Numbered from the stretch's first letter, positions 32,650-41,577 are shown. The stretch is DNA of 64,000 nt from Streptomyces coffeae (GCF_016741875.1 NZ_JAERRF010000024.1:61832-125831); one strand, 5' to 3'. Notes: generated by a model not told the origin, from the letters alone. A program made the numbers and translations.

Positions 32650-35433
32650 GTGACCGTCCCGGATGACGAGTGGGAAGTATCCGACCACTCCTACGTCGAC
32701 CACTTCTTGCGGATACGGGACGAGCGGGTACGCCTGCATGGCTGGCGGCACCGTCCTGACCGCATCTGGTGTTATGTGTCCCCGCCCGGCGTGGCCACCC
32801 AGGTACAGGGCTGGAAGATCCATGTGTCGGCAACGCCCCGGTCCGCGGTGCAGGTCCTGACCGCGGCCAGCCGGGTCCTGCTGGACCGGCGGGTCCCTTT
32901 CAAATTCGCCTGCGGACTGCGGCAGTTGCGGACGCTGCTGTCCATCCGGATGGACCGTGGTTCCGGAGGGAAGTTCATCACCGTCTACCCGGAAGGGCCG
33001 CAGCAGTTCGCCGAGCTGCTGGAGGCGCTGCACGAGGCGACCGCGGGTCTGGAAGGCCCGGCCATCCTCTCCGACCGCCGCTACCGCCCCGACAGCCTGG
33101 TCCACTACCGCTACGGCGGCTTCAGCGCGGAACAGCGAGTGCTGGACGTGGACGGCTCCTACGCCTTCATGCTCGTCTCCCCCGACGGACAATGGACGCG
33201 AGACGAACGCAAGGCCTGGTACAGCCCGCCGGCCTGGGCGCCGGCGCCGCTCCCCGAGAACGAGCCACCGCCCTCCTCCCCCGGGAGCGGCAGCCGGGGC
33301 CCAGCCCGTGTGAAACTCCACGATCGCTTCGTGGTCCATGAAGCGATCCGGCACTCCAACCGCGGCGGTGTCTACCGGGCCCTGGACGAGCTGACCGGGC
33401 GCACGGTGGTCATCAAGGAGGCCCGGCCCTTCGTGGGCGCGGAGCTGGACGGCACGGATGCCCGTGACTATCTCCGCAACGAGCACCGGACACTGCGCGG
33501 TCTGGAGCCACTCGATATCGCCGTGCGTCCTGTCGCCTTCTTCGAGTACCAGAAGCACAGCTTCCTGGCCGAGGAGGAGGTCCCCGGAGTCACGCTGCGC
33601 GCGTGGGTGGAGGCGGTGCTCAAGTCCGAGCACACCAGGACGATGCCCTTCGAGCGGGTGCTGCCGGTGGCCAAACGCCTTGTGGAGCTGGCCGCTGCCG
33701 TCCATGACAAAGGTCTGGTGTTCCGGGACTTCACCCCGAACAACGTGATGGTCCGGCCGGACGCCGAACTGGTCCTCATCGACACGGAGTTCATGGCCGT
33801 CCCCGGTGAGCGGGTGACCCGGGTACAGACCTGGTCGTACGCGGCCCCGGAGGAAACGGCGGCGGGACCCGTCCGCGGCCCCGCGCCACCGCAGACCGCA
33901 GACCTGTACAGCATCGGAGCCTCGCTGTTCTACCTCTGTACAGGGGTGCACCCGGTGGTCCCGTCCGACGGACGGCTGGAGGAGCACGCGTTCGGTGGCG
34001 GCCCACCCGGCGTCGGTGAGCCGCGGCGCCCCTACGACACCAGGGTCGACTTCCTGGTACGCGCGGTCTCCAGCGGTCACCCGGCACTCCGCGTGTTCGC
34101 CCCTCTCGTGCTGGGGCTGCTCAAGGAGAGGCCGGAACAACGGCTCACGCTGCACCAGGTCCAGGAGTTGCTGGACGGGATCGATCCACAACCCTCCCAC
34201 GAGGCTGCGGAGCCACTGCGGCTGCCAACCGCCGACCAGGACCGTCTGCTCACCGACGGCTGGGCACAACTGGTGGCCGGCATGACCCCTGACGATCAGG
34301 AGAGCCTGTGGCCCGCACCTCCCATGGAGGGGCGGATCTTCGACACCTTGGCTCTCCAGGCCGGCTCCGCAGGGGCCCTGGAAGTCATTCGCCAGGCGGC
34401 CCGGGCCACCGGCCGGCAGCGGCTGCGTGAGGTGCTGCGGACCGGCCTGGAGTGGCTGGACGCAAGGGCCGACCGGTCCCGGCGGGAACTGCCTGGGCTG
34501 TATTTCGGGCGGGCCGGTACCTACTGGGCGATGTACGAGGCGGCTGACGACCTGGAGGATGCGGGGATACAGGCCCGCAGCCTCGAGCGGATCAAGCGTC
34601 TGCCGGTCGCCTGGGCCAACCCCGACATCACCCATGGCGTGGCCGGCGGCGGACTGGCACAGCTCCACCTCTGGCGCCGTACCCGCGATGACGACCTCAG
34701 GGAACGCGTGCTGATCTGCGTGGACTCGGTGATGGCCACGCGGGCGCCCGATGGGCTCGTATGGCCGGTGCCCGCCATGATGGGCGCGGCCGGCGGGCTG
34801 ACCCACTACGGCTTCGCACACGGCGTCGCGGGGATCTGTGCCTTCCTGCTGAGCGTTTCCCGCGAGCTGGACCGCCCTGACGCCCTGGCCTCGGCCGTCG
34901 CGGGCGGGGATTTCCTCCTGTCGCAGGCCCGGAGCCACGGCGACGGAGTGCTGTGGCCGACGGCGCAGACCGACGACCCGGAACCGGGTCCCGCGGACGG
35001 TGTGTGCTGGTGGTGCAGTGGCGCCGCCGGTATCGGCACCTTCCTGATCCGGTTGTGGCGGGCAACGGGGGACGGGCGCTATCGCGACGCCGCCCACCGG
35101 GCGGCCGTCAGCACCCGCAAGGAGAAGTGGTTCCTGACCGCAAGCCACTGTCACGGCCTCGCCGGCAACGGTGAGTTCCTGCTGGATATGGCCGCGGCCA
35201 CCGGAGAGCGGCGCTACCGGGAGTGGGCCGAGGAGTACGCCACCGCGCTCTATCGGCTGTGCGCACTGCACCAGGGGCGCCTGGTCGTGCCCGACGAAAC
35301 CAACGCCGGGATGACCTACAGCTACAACCTCGGCATGTCCGGCCCGATCGCCTTTCTGCACCGGCTGCGTTACGGCGGTGAACGCTGGTGGATGGTCGAC
35401 GACTTCGCCCTCCCCGGGCGCGACGAGCGATGA
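32650..35433 (+). CDS. Class IV-type lanthionine synthetase (LanL/LanKC family)
   Basis: The 927-residue three-domain enzyme should install lanthionine rings in the small peptides encoded downstream. The N-terminal lyase part (1-200) has WKIHVSATP and FKFACGLRQL. A Ser/Thr kinase-like part (about 210-530) has K256 in VVIKEARP and the catalytic loop FRDFTPNNV (D360, N365). The LanC-like cyclase (about 570-920) has FAHGVAGI, WCSGAAGIG and SHCHGLAGNG. The zinc ligands C789, C834 and H835 are all present with spacing like nisin cyclase, which points to class IV rather than zinc-free class III. GTG 32650 follows GGAG; upstream in-frame sequence lacks homology. The stop overlaps the protease start as ATGA. 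Confidence 0.88.
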   Translation: MTVPDDEWEVSDHSYVDHFLRIRDERVRLHGWRHRPDRIWCYVSPPGVATQVQGWKIHVSATPRSAVQVLTAASRVLLDRRVPFKFACGLRQLRTLLSIRMDRGSGGKFITVYPEGPQQFAELLEALHEATAGLEGPAILSDRRYRPDSLVHYRYGGFSAEQRVLDVDGSYAFMLVSPDGQWTRDERKAWYSPPAWAPAPLPENEPPPSSPGSGSRGPARVKLHDRFVVHEAIRHSNRGGVYRALDELTGRTVVIKEARPFVGAELDGTDARDYLRNEHRTLRGLEPLDIAVRPVAFFEYQKHSFLAEEEVPGVTLRAWVEAVLKSEHTRTMPFERVLPVAKRLVELAAAVHDKGLVFRDFTPNNVMVRPDAELVLIDTEFMAVPGERVTRVQTWSYAAPEETAAGPVRGPAPPQTADLYSIGASLFYLCTGVHPVVPSDGRLEEHAFGGGPPGVGEPRRPYDTRVDFLVRAVSSGHPALRVFAPLVLGLLKERPEQRLTLHQVQELLDGIDPQPSHEAAEPLRLPTADQDRLLTDGWAQLVAGMTPDDQESLWPAPPMEGRIFDTLALQAGSAGALEVIRQAARATGRQRLREVLRTGLEWLDARADRSRRELPGLYFGRAGTYWAMYEAADDLEDAGIQARSLERIKRLPVAWANPDITHGVAGGGLAQLHLWRRTRDDDLRERVLICVDSVMATRAPDGLVWPVPAMMGAAGGLTHYGFAHGVAGICAFLLSVSRELDRPDALASAVAGGDFLLSQARSHGDGVLWPTAQTDDPEPGPADGVCWWCSGAAGIGTFLIRLWRATGDGRYRDAAHRAAVSTRKEKWFLTASHCHGLAGNGEFLLDMAAATGERRYREWAEEYATALYRLCALHQGRLVVPDETNAGMTYSYNLGMSGPIAFLHRLRYGGERWWMVDDFALPGRDER

Positions 35434-37310
35434 GCGCAGCCACCGGCGTCCGGCCGGACGAGCCGGCTCTCTGGCCCCTGCTGACGACGCTGCGGTCACG
35501 GCTGTCCTTCCGCTTCTCCGGCACCGGGCGCAGCGCGGCCGCCCTCGTGGCCGACGGACGAGGCTTCCTCTACGGCGAGTTCTGGGACCTCGGCGCTCCC
35601 CGCCCGGTGTGCCGGACGGTGCCCGGTCTGCGATGTACCGCCGACGACGACGGCCATGACGCGGTGCCATACGACGCCGTGCCGTTCGACACCGGCGAGG
35701 TTCTTGTGCTGAGCCCCGGGGGGCTGACCCTGCTGACCCCGGACGGCGGACGGCGGCCCGTCGGCCGGTTGCCCGGCAAACCCGCGGTGGTCGCGCCCAC
35801 TCCGGACGGGCTGGGTTCGGTTCTCTTCCTCACCCGGGAACACCCGCGGGAGGAGTGTCGAGCGTGGCTATGGCCAGGCCCTGACGGCCTGGTGAGCCCG
35901 CTGGGCACCCTGCCTCCCCTGCTCGCCCGTGGCGGCGGATGGCTGGACGGCACCGGCCGTCGCTACCTGGTCAACGTCCGTGAGGCTGACCGTACGGTGC
36001 CCACCGTCCACGACCTGCGGACGCGTGACCGGACGGCGCTGTCAGTGGACTCGGTGAGCGGCTGCGACACCGCGTGGTTCACCGCCCCCGGGGACGGTGA
36101 GGTCCTGGTCGCCACCGCCGGCCCCTACGGTCACCGCCTCAGGTCGCTCCGGCCGGGCGGCCGGATCCGGGAGTTGACGGCGCCCGACCGACTATCCGGG
36201 ACCGTGACCCCGGTCGCCCTTCACCCGGCCGGCGGGCTGGTGGCACTCCAGGTGGCCGACGGAGCGAAAGTTGCGCTGGTCACGCTGGACACGGCGGCGG
36301 ATCGGATCCGGCCGCTGCCGACGCCGAAGCCCTGCGCACTCGGTGCCGGCGCCTGGTGCACCGGCCCCTCCGGGGCTCCGCGCTTCTGGAGCCTGGGCAT
36401 CGGCGCCGGTCTGCCCGCCCGGTTGGTCGCCCACGACCCGGACGGCTGGTCCGAGGTGCTCGACGGCACACCGGCCGGGGAGTTCACCGGATGGGCGCCC
36501 AGCCGTACGGAACGCCTGCCGGGTGCCGAGGGCGAGATCGAAGCGATCATCTGCGGTCACCAGGATTGGCGCTCGGCGCGGGAGGTGGCCATCTGTCTGC
36601 ACGGCGGACCCGCCGACCGGTGGTCGCTGAAGTTCAGCCAGCTGTTCCAAGTGCTGGCCGACCAGGGGGTCACGGTCATCGCGCCCAACCCGCGCGGCAG
36701 CACCGGCTACGGCACGGCCTTCCACCAGCACATCGTGGACGCCTGGGCCGGTCCCGATCTCGCGGACGTCCTCGCCGTGGCCCGCCATATCCACGGCACT
36801 CGCGGAGGCCGCCCCCTGTCGCTGTACGGCGCGAGTTACGGTGCCTTCCTCGCCCTGCTGGCAGCCGGTATCTCCCCACAGCTGTGGTCGCGCGTGGCCG
36901 CCATCGCCCCCCTCCTCTCCGGTCGACGGCTCTACCCCGAAGCGTCACCCGAGGTTCGAGCCATGATCGACAGGCTGGGGGGCCGCACGGTCCTCGTGGA
37001 CCGGAACGGCCCGCGCGATGCGCTCGCTCAGCTTCCGAGGCTCACCTCCCCTCTCCTGATCATCCATGGTGAGCGGGACCAGACCATTCCGGCGAGCCAG
37101 TCTCGGCGGCTCGTCAGGGAACTGACACGTCTCGGCCGCCGTCCCGGCGCCGACTTCCACTACCTGGAGGTCACCGGGGCGGGCCACGCCCCACTGGACG
37201 GCTCGGCCGAGCTGCACCAGGCGGTGGCCCTCTTCCTCGCCCACGGCGAGTGGAGCCCGCCGCCCGTCCCGGTCCACGCCGGACAGCGAGAGGAGGTGAA
37301 ACGATCATGA
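35430..37310 (+). CDS. S9 (prolyl-oligopeptidase-like) peptidase, probable leader protease
   Basis: The 626-residue protein has an N-terminal beta-propeller-like region and a C-terminal alpha/beta-hydrolase domain. Visible motifs are ICLHGGPADRWS (oxyanion region), NPRGSTGYGTAF, and the nucleophile elbow LYGASYGAFLALL. The predicted triad is S469, D550 (IHGERDQTIP) and H586 (GAGHAPLD). Prolyl oligopeptidases of this family (FlaP, AplP) remove leaders of class III lanthipeptides. There is no signal peptide, so cleavage would be cytoplasmic. The start ATG overlaps the synthetase stop, and its own stop overlaps the first precursor start, so the order synthetase-protease-precursor is tightly coupled. 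Confidence 0.85.
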   Translation: MSAATGVRPDEPALWPLLTTLRSRLSFRFSGTGRSAAALVADGRGFLYGEFWDLGAPRPVCRTVPGLRCTADDDGHDAVPYDAVPFDTGEVLVLSPGGLTLLTPDGGRRPVGRLPGKPAVVAPTPDGLGSVLFLTREHPREECRAWLWPGPDGLVSPLGTLPPLLARGGGWLDGTGRRYLVNVREADRTVPTVHDLRTRDRTALSVDSVSGCDTAWFTAPGDGEVLVATAGPYGHRLRSLRPGGRIRELTAPDRLSGTVTPVALHPAGGLVALQVADGAKVALVTLDTAADRIRPLPTPKPCALGAGAWCTGPSGAPRFWSLGIGAGLPARLVAHDPDGWSEVLDGTPAGEFTGWAPSRTERLPGAEGEIEAIICGHQDWRSAREVAICLHGGPADRWSLKFSQLFQVLADQGVTVIAPNPRGSTGYGTAFHQHIVDAWAGPDLADVLAVARHIHGTRGGRPLSLYGASYGAFLALLAAGISPQLWSRVAAIAPLLSGRRLYPEASPEVRAMIDRLGGRTVLVDRNGPRDALAQLPRLTSPLLIIHGERDQTIPASQSRRLVRELTRLGRRPGADFHYLEVTGAGHAPLDGSAELHQAVALFLAHGEWSPPPVPVHAGQREEVKRS

Positions 37311-37456
37311 CGTTGGACGTCGCGTCCCTTCAGGAGCTGGAAGCCACCGAGGAGCCCGGCCTGGGCGGCTGCCCCATCTTGGGCAGCTGCTGCAACCCCG
37401 GTGCCTCGCTCCCCAGTGTCCTTACCTGCTTCGGCTGCACCTTCTTCACCAACTGA
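37307..37456 (+). CDS. Lanthipeptide precursor 1 (49 residues)
   Basis: A 49-codon gene starting MTLDVASLQELEATEE and ending in a Cys/Ser/Thr-rich core (GGCPILGSCC, then LTCFGCTFFTN). The leader contains the short amphipathic LQEL-x-x-TE element shared with the two following peptides; class III and IV leaders commonly carry such a Leu-x-Leu-Gln helix. The core has five Cys and several Ser/Thr upstream and downstream, enough for two or more lanthionine rings. AGGAGGTGAAACGATC precedes the ATG, which overlaps the protease stop codon. No Gly-Gly or other ABC-peptidase site is seen, consistent with a separate leader protease. Confidence 0.82.
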   Translation: MTLDVASLQELEATEEPGLGGCPILGSCCNPGASLPSVLTCFGCTFFTN

Positions 37457-37498
37457 GGCTGCTGCCGCCACGCCACCCCTCGGAGAGGAGGTGAACCG

Positions 37499-37651
37499 AT
37501 GTCGCTCTCTGTCGAGATGCTTCAGGAACTGCCCTCCACGGAGGAGGCAGCCCTCGCAGCGGCCGACTGCTGCTGGAACAGCCTCGTCGACGGCTGCAAC
37601 TGGTGGTCGCTGACCATCTCCAGCTGCCACAGCTGCACCAACACCGCCTGA
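37499..37651 (+). CDS. Lanthipeptide precursor 2 (50 residues)
   Basis: A 50-codon gene behind its own GAGAGGAGGTGA ribosome site. The leader MSLSVEMLQELPSTEE shares LQEL-P-x-TE with precursors 1 and 3. The core is rich in Cys and Trp (ADCCWNSLVDGC, NWWSLTISSC, HSCTNTA), with five Cys, five Ser and three Thr. It differs strongly from core 1, so the cluster should make distinct products rather than variants of one. It lies 42 bases after precursor 1 and 51 before precursor 3. Too short for routine gene finders, but codon usage, ribosome site and leader similarity make it convincing. Confidence 0.8.
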   Translation: MSLSVEMLQELPSTEEAALAAADCCWNSLVDGCNWWSLTISSCHSCTNTA

Positions 37652-37702
37652 CACCTGCCCCACAGCGGTCACGACACGACGAAGAAGAAAGGAGGGAACA
37701 CG

Positions 37703-37816
37703 GTGGACATCTCCCTGTTGCAGGAACTTCCGGCCACGGAGACCGAACTGGCGCCGATGGGATGCTGCGGATTGGCGTCCTTCATCACCTGCCCCACGCG
37801 CACCTTCGACTGGTGA
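37703..37816 (+). CDS. Lanthipeptide precursor 3 (37 residues)
   Basis: A 37-codon gene with a GTG start six bases after AAAGGAGGGAA. The leader reads MDISLLQELPATETEL, with the same LQELP-A-TE element as its neighbours, and the core is MGCCGLASFITC followed by PTRTFDW. It has three Cys, one Ser and several Thr. It is the shortest of the three and ends in an aromatic-acidic tail. The 148-base gap to the exporter genes contains a 17-bp perfect inverted repeat. Confidence 0.75.
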   Translation: MDISLLQELPATETELAPMGCCGLASFITCPTRTFDW

Positions 37817-37867
37817 CCACCGCACCGCGCGCCTGAGACCTGACGCGCCGCGGTTCCGACCATCACC

Positions 37868-37933
37868 GGAGGCCGATGACCGTCCCGCCTCATCCCGTCA
37901 CACGAGTACCGGGCGAGACGGTCATCGGCCTCC
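37868..37933 (+). terminator. 17-bp perfect inverted repeat between precursor and exporter genes
   Basis: GGAGGCCGATGACCGTC (37868-37884) and its exact complement GACGGTCATCGGCCTCC (37917-37933) enclose a 32-nt loop. No U-tract follows. The stem can act as a partial terminator or RNA-stabilising element that keeps precursor mRNA more abundant than exporter mRNA, as in other lanthipeptide operons. Its 3' end is 16 bases from the ribosome site of the exporter gene, so translational control is also possible. Confidence 0.6.
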
Positions 37934-37964
37934 TCCGCCAACTGTCCCCAAGGAGTTCCTTGCC

Positions 37965-39695
37965 GTGCGGACCGGACACCATCTGCTCAGCCGCCTGCTG
38001 CGGTCGGCCCCCGGCTGGAACGCGGCGTATGCGACGGCAGCCATCAGCTCCGCCGGCGCTTCGCTGCTCCTGCCCATGACCCTGGGGAGCACGGTCGACT
38101 CGGCCCTCACGGGGCGGCCCTTCCCGGCCTTCCTGCTGTGCGCGGTGCTTTTGCTCGCCGCTCTCGCGGAAGTGGCCGGCGAACTGCTCGACGCGCGCTC
38201 CACCGTCCAGGGCACCGCCTGGCTGCGCTATCGCGTGCTCCGCCACATCCTCTCCCTGGACCTGGGAGGCCAGCGCCGCTTTCTCCCGGGTGAATTCCTC
38301 AGCCGTCTGCTCCAGTCCACCGCCGAGACGGCCCGGCTGATGCCCGCGGCCGTAGGGTCGCTCACCTCACTGGCGACCGCCCTCGGCGGCATCGTCGGGC
38401 TGCTGCTCATCGACCTTTGGAGCGGTGCCGCCTTTCTCCTGGGCGTCCCCCTGATCTTCATCATCGCCAAGGGACTCCTGCGCCGGTCCACCCAGCTGAC
38501 GGAGGACTACCAGCAGGCGCACGGTGATCTGGCCGCCCGGTTCATGGACGCCATGCAGGGCATGCGCACCATCCGCGCCGCCGGCACCGTGGAGCGGGAG
38601 ACGGCCCGTGTCCTCGCGCCCCTGGCCGCGCTGCGCACCAGCGGCGAACGGTACTGGCGGCTGCAACGCGACGCGGGGTGGCTGTTGTCCCTGATCGCCC
38701 CCGTAGTGCAGGTGGCCGTACTCGCCATCGCGGCGCGCGGCGTGATGACGGGTCGGGTCAGCCCGGGCGAGCTGCTCGCCGTCACCGGTTACCTCACCCA
38801 CGCCTTCGGCATCTTCCGCCAGGTCGGAGTCCTCGCCCAGATAGGGCAGGTGCGCGGATCGGCGAACCGGCTGCGCGCAGTGCTGGACATCCCCCCAGCC
38901 CCTGCCGGCGGTGCGCCACTGCCGACGGGCAAGGGAACGCTGAGCCTGCGCGGTGTGCGGGTGGAAGCCGAAGGAAGCCCCCTTCTCGACGGCATCGACC
39001 TGACCTTCCCGGCCGGCAGTGAGGTCGCCGTCGTGGGAAGGTCCGGGGTCGGCAAGTCGACGCTCGCGGCCGTGGCGGGAGGACTGCTGCGTCCGGACGC
39101 GGGCACGGTCCGCATCGACGGTGCAGACATCGCCGACGTCGATCCCGCCTCGCTGCGGGGGAAGGTGGTCCATGCTTTCGAGCACCCCGTGCTCTTCGGC
39201 ACCACCCTCCGTGATGCCATCGGCTGTGCCGACCCCGGGCTCGCGGACGCCGCGATCGCCTCCGCGCTTCGGGACAGCGAAGCCCAGCGATTCGTCGCCC
39301 GTCTGCCGCGGGGACTGGACACACCGCTCACCTCACTGCGGACCTCCGGGGGCGAGCTGCAACGCCTGGGCCTCGCGCGCGCTTTCAGCCGCGACGCCCG
39401 GATATGCGTTCTCGACGATGCCACGTCCAGCGTGGACGTCGTCACCGAACTACAGATCGCGCGGGCGCTACGAGCCAGGCCCGCCACCCGGCTGATCGTG
39501 ACGCACCGGCGATCCACCGCGGCCCGTGCGGACCTTGTCGTCTGGCTGCGCGACGGCCGTGTCGCAGGTTTCGGTCCGCACCAGGAACTGCTGGCCGACC
39601 CCGGCTATCGCGCCCTGTTCCCGGTATGGCCCCGGGAAGTGGCCACGGTGCCTGCCGGGGCCACGAGCCCGACCGAAGGGAGGCCCGACCAGTGA
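37965..39695 (+). CDS. ABC exporter half-transporter 1 (membrane + ATPase)
   Basis: The 576-residue protein has about six membrane helices (residues 20-300) and a C-terminal ATPase domain with Walker A GRSGVGKSTLAAV, a degenerate signature LRTSGGELQRLGLARAF and Walker B ICVLDDATSSVD, then a VTHRRS switch in place of the usual AHR. The acidic residue normally following Walker B Asp is Asp rather than Glu (DDAT), which suggests weak or no hydrolysis at that site, as in many asymmetric heterodimeric exporters. GTG 37965 follows AAGGAG. The next half-transporter overlaps by four bases (GTGA), so they probably pair to export the lanthipeptides. Confidence 0.86.
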   Translation: MRTGHHLLSRLLRSAPGWNAAYATAAISSAGASLLLPMTLGSTVDSALTGRPFPAFLLCAVLLLAALAEVAGELLDARSTVQGTAWLRYRVLRHILSLDLGGQRRFLPGEFLSRLLQSTAETARLMPAAVGSLTSLATALGGIVGLLLIDLWSGAAFLLGVPLIFIIAKGLLRRSTQLTEDYQQAHGDLAARFMDAMQGMRTIRAAGTVERETARVLAPLAALRTSGERYWRLQRDAGWLLSLIAPVVQVAVLAIAARGVMTGRVSPGELLAVTGYLTHAFGIFRQVGVLAQIGQVRGSANRLRAVLDIPPAPAGGAPLPTGKGTLSLRGVRVEAEGSPLLDGIDLTFPAGSEVAVVGRSGVGKSTLAAVAGGLLRPDAGTVRIDGADIADVDPASLRGKVVHAFEHPVLFGTTLRDAIGCADPGLADAAIASALRDSEAQRFVARLPRGLDTPLTSLRTSGGELQRLGLARAFSRDARICVLDDATSSVDVVTELQIARALRARPATRLIVTHRRSTAARADLVVWLRDGRVAGFGPHQELLADPGYRALFPVWPREVATVPAGATSPTEGRPDQ

Positions 39696-41476
39696 CACCC
39701 CGACGCACCGCGAGACCTCGTCCCGGCACCCCGCACGGACGTGGCTGGAGAATGATCCGTCCGGCCGTGCGTGCACAACGGCGGTCGATGCGCGCCCTGC
39801 TGGCCTGGTCGCTGCTGGAGGCCGTCCCGGTGCTGCTGTCGGGCCAGTTGATGGCCGCGGCCATGGACCACGGATTCCTGGCCGGAGATCCCGTCACCGG
39901 GCTGGCGTTGCTCGGCGCGTACGGCGCGGCTCTGCTCCTGGGCGCCTTTGGCACCCGCCAGGTGATGACGCCGATGGCCACGGTGGTGGAGTCCGTCCGC
40001 GACCGGCTGGTCCGGCTGGTGGTGTCCGCCGCGCTCCGCGAGTCGGTGGCCCGCCCCGAAGCGGCGGCGGACGACGCCGTCGTCGCCCGCACGACTCGGC
40101 AGACCGAGGCGGCCCGGCAGTTGACAGCGGGGCTGTTACTCACCGCCCGGCCGGTGGTGTTCTCCCTGGGCGCCGTGGTGTTCGGGCTGGTCACGCTGGT
40201 GCCGCAGATCGCCGCAGTGACGGTGGCCGCCCTGTGCCTGTCCGCTGTCCTGCTCCTGCGGCTCTCCCGCGGGCTGCGCGAACGGTACCTGGCCGCCCTG
40301 GCCGCCGAGGAACGTCTGGCCGCGGTCGCCGGGGAGGCCCTGTCCGGACTGCGCGACGTCCTCGCCTGCGGCGCAACCCACCACGTCGGCCGTCGGATGG
40401 AGCAGGCCGTCGATGCACAGGCCCAGGCCTCCATGGCCAGTGCCTGGTACGGCGCACGGCGGATCGGGGTCATCGTGATCGGTGCCAAGCTGCCTCTGCT
40501 GATCACCCTGGTGATGGGTCCCTGGCTCATCCGTACCGGAACGGCGACTCCAGGCGCGATGCTCGGAGCGGCCACCTATCTGATCACCGCTCTGGAACCG
40601 GCGCTGCGTCAGGTCGTGCAAGCCGTCGCCAACGTCGGCCTGCACCTGGGCGTCCTCCTCGGCCGCCTGGCCGACCAGGTCCGGGAACAGCCCCCCACCC
40701 GAGATGAGGTCACCTCGCCTCCGGGCGGTTCCGCCGAACCGGCCCACACCGGGCTGACACTGGAAAAGGTCACCTTCGCCTACGGTCCCGACTCCGAACC
40801 CGTGGTGGAGTCGCTGGACCTGACCGTCAAGGAGGGAGAACACCTGGCTGTGATGGGAGTCAGCGGAGCTGGAAAGTCCACTCTCGCCGCCCTATTGGCG
40901 GGCCTGGAGTCACCGGATGCCGGAACGGTCAGTCTGGGCAGCCGCAACGTAAGCGGCCTCGACGCGGCCTGGCTTCGCCGGACGGTGACCCTCGTGCCCC
41001 AGCAGTCCTATGTGTTCGCGGGAACCGTGAGGGAGAACCTCACCTACGCCCGCCCGGGCGCGACGGAAGCCGACGTGGCCCAGGTGGTCGACACCTTCGG
41101 TCTGACGGACCTGGTGGCGCGATGGGGCGGGCTGGACGCGGCATTGACGCGGCCCGGCGCGCTCTCCCAGGGAGAGCGGCAGCTCCTCGTGCTGGCCCGG
41201 ACCCACCTCTCACCGGCGAGGGTCGTCATCCTGGACGAGGCCACCTGCCACCTGGACCCCGCGGCCGAGGCCGTGGCCGAACAGGCTTTCATGGCGCGCC
41301 CCGGAACGCTGGTGGTCATCGCCCACCGAGCCAGCTCGATCCTGCGCGCCCCGCGGGTCCTGGTGCTCCAGCCCGGCGGGGTCATGGAGGGGAGCCACCG
41401 CGACCTGATCGGCCGCTCACCGCTGTACACCGAACTGGTCGGGGAGTGGGGCGGAACGGCAGGACCACCACGCTGA
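39692..41476 (+). CDS. ABC exporter half-transporter 2 (membrane + ATPase)
   Basis: The 594-residue partner has a Pro/Arg-rich N-terminus, about six membrane helices, and an ATPase domain with Walker A GVSGAGKSTLAALLAG, the canonical signature LSQGERQLLVLAR and Walker B VVILDEATCHLD with the catalytic Glu, plus VVIAHRAS as switch. It therefore holds the complete catalytic machinery that half-transporter 1 seems to lack. GTG 39692 overlaps the preceding stop and has GGGAGG eight bases upstream. Codon 149 (40136-40138) is TTA, a rare codon that ties export to bldA-encoded tRNA in Streptomyces. The SARP gene follows after 101 bases. Confidence 0.86.
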   Translation: MTPRRTARPRPGTPHGRGWRMIRPAVRAQRRSMRALLAWSLLEAVPVLLSGQLMAAAMDHGFLAGDPVTGLALLGAYGAALLLGAFGTRQVMTPMATVVESVRDRLVRLVVSAALRESVARPEAAADDAVVARTTRQTEAARQLTAGLLLTARPVVFSLGAVVFGLVTLVPQIAAVTVAALCLSAVLLLRLSRGLRERYLAALAAEERLAAVAGEALSGLRDVLACGATHHVGRRMEQAVDAQAQASMASAWYGARRIGVIVIGAKLPLLITLVMGPWLIRTGTATPGAMLGAATYLITALEPALRQVVQAVANVGLHLGVLLGRLADQVREQPPTRDEVTSPPGGSAEPAHTGLTLEKVTFAYGPDSEPVVESLDLTVKEGEHLAVMGVSGAGKSTLAALLAGLESPDAGTVSLGSRNVSGLDAAWLRRTVTLVPQQSYVFAGTVRENLTYARPGATEADVAQVVDTFGLTDLVARWGGLDAALTRPGALSQGERQLLVLARTHLSPARVVILDEATCHLDPAAEAVAEQAFMARPGTLVVIAHRASSILRAPRVLVLQPGGVMEGSHRDLIGRSPLYTELVGEWGGTAGPPR

Positions 41477-41505
41477 CCATGGTGGCAGACTGGCCATGGA
41501 GAATA

Positions 41506-41523
41506 TTGAACAAAGCTTGAACC
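41506..41523 (+). promoter_or_regulatory. SARP-type heptamer pair upstream of the lanthipeptide SARP
   Basis: TTGAACA (41506-41512) and TTGAACC (41517-41523) are direct repeats with an 11-nt period in the gap before the SARP gene. TATGAA at 41540-41545 could serve as -10, but is 16 rather than about 8 bases downstream. Autoregulation is possible. The heptamers differ from the CGTCAGN set of the other SARP, as expected for a different specificity. Confidence 0.5.
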
Positions 41524-41577
41524 GCGTGGTCGAAGCGGCTATGAAGGTCCCAGGGGGCTGCGACCACGGGGGGACCG

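Noticed and set aside
32071..35670. 1199-codon minus-strand frame opposite the lanthionine synthetase
   Set aside because: The plus strand encodes an unmistakable synthetase; the antisense frame is low-complexity and unrelated to anything known.
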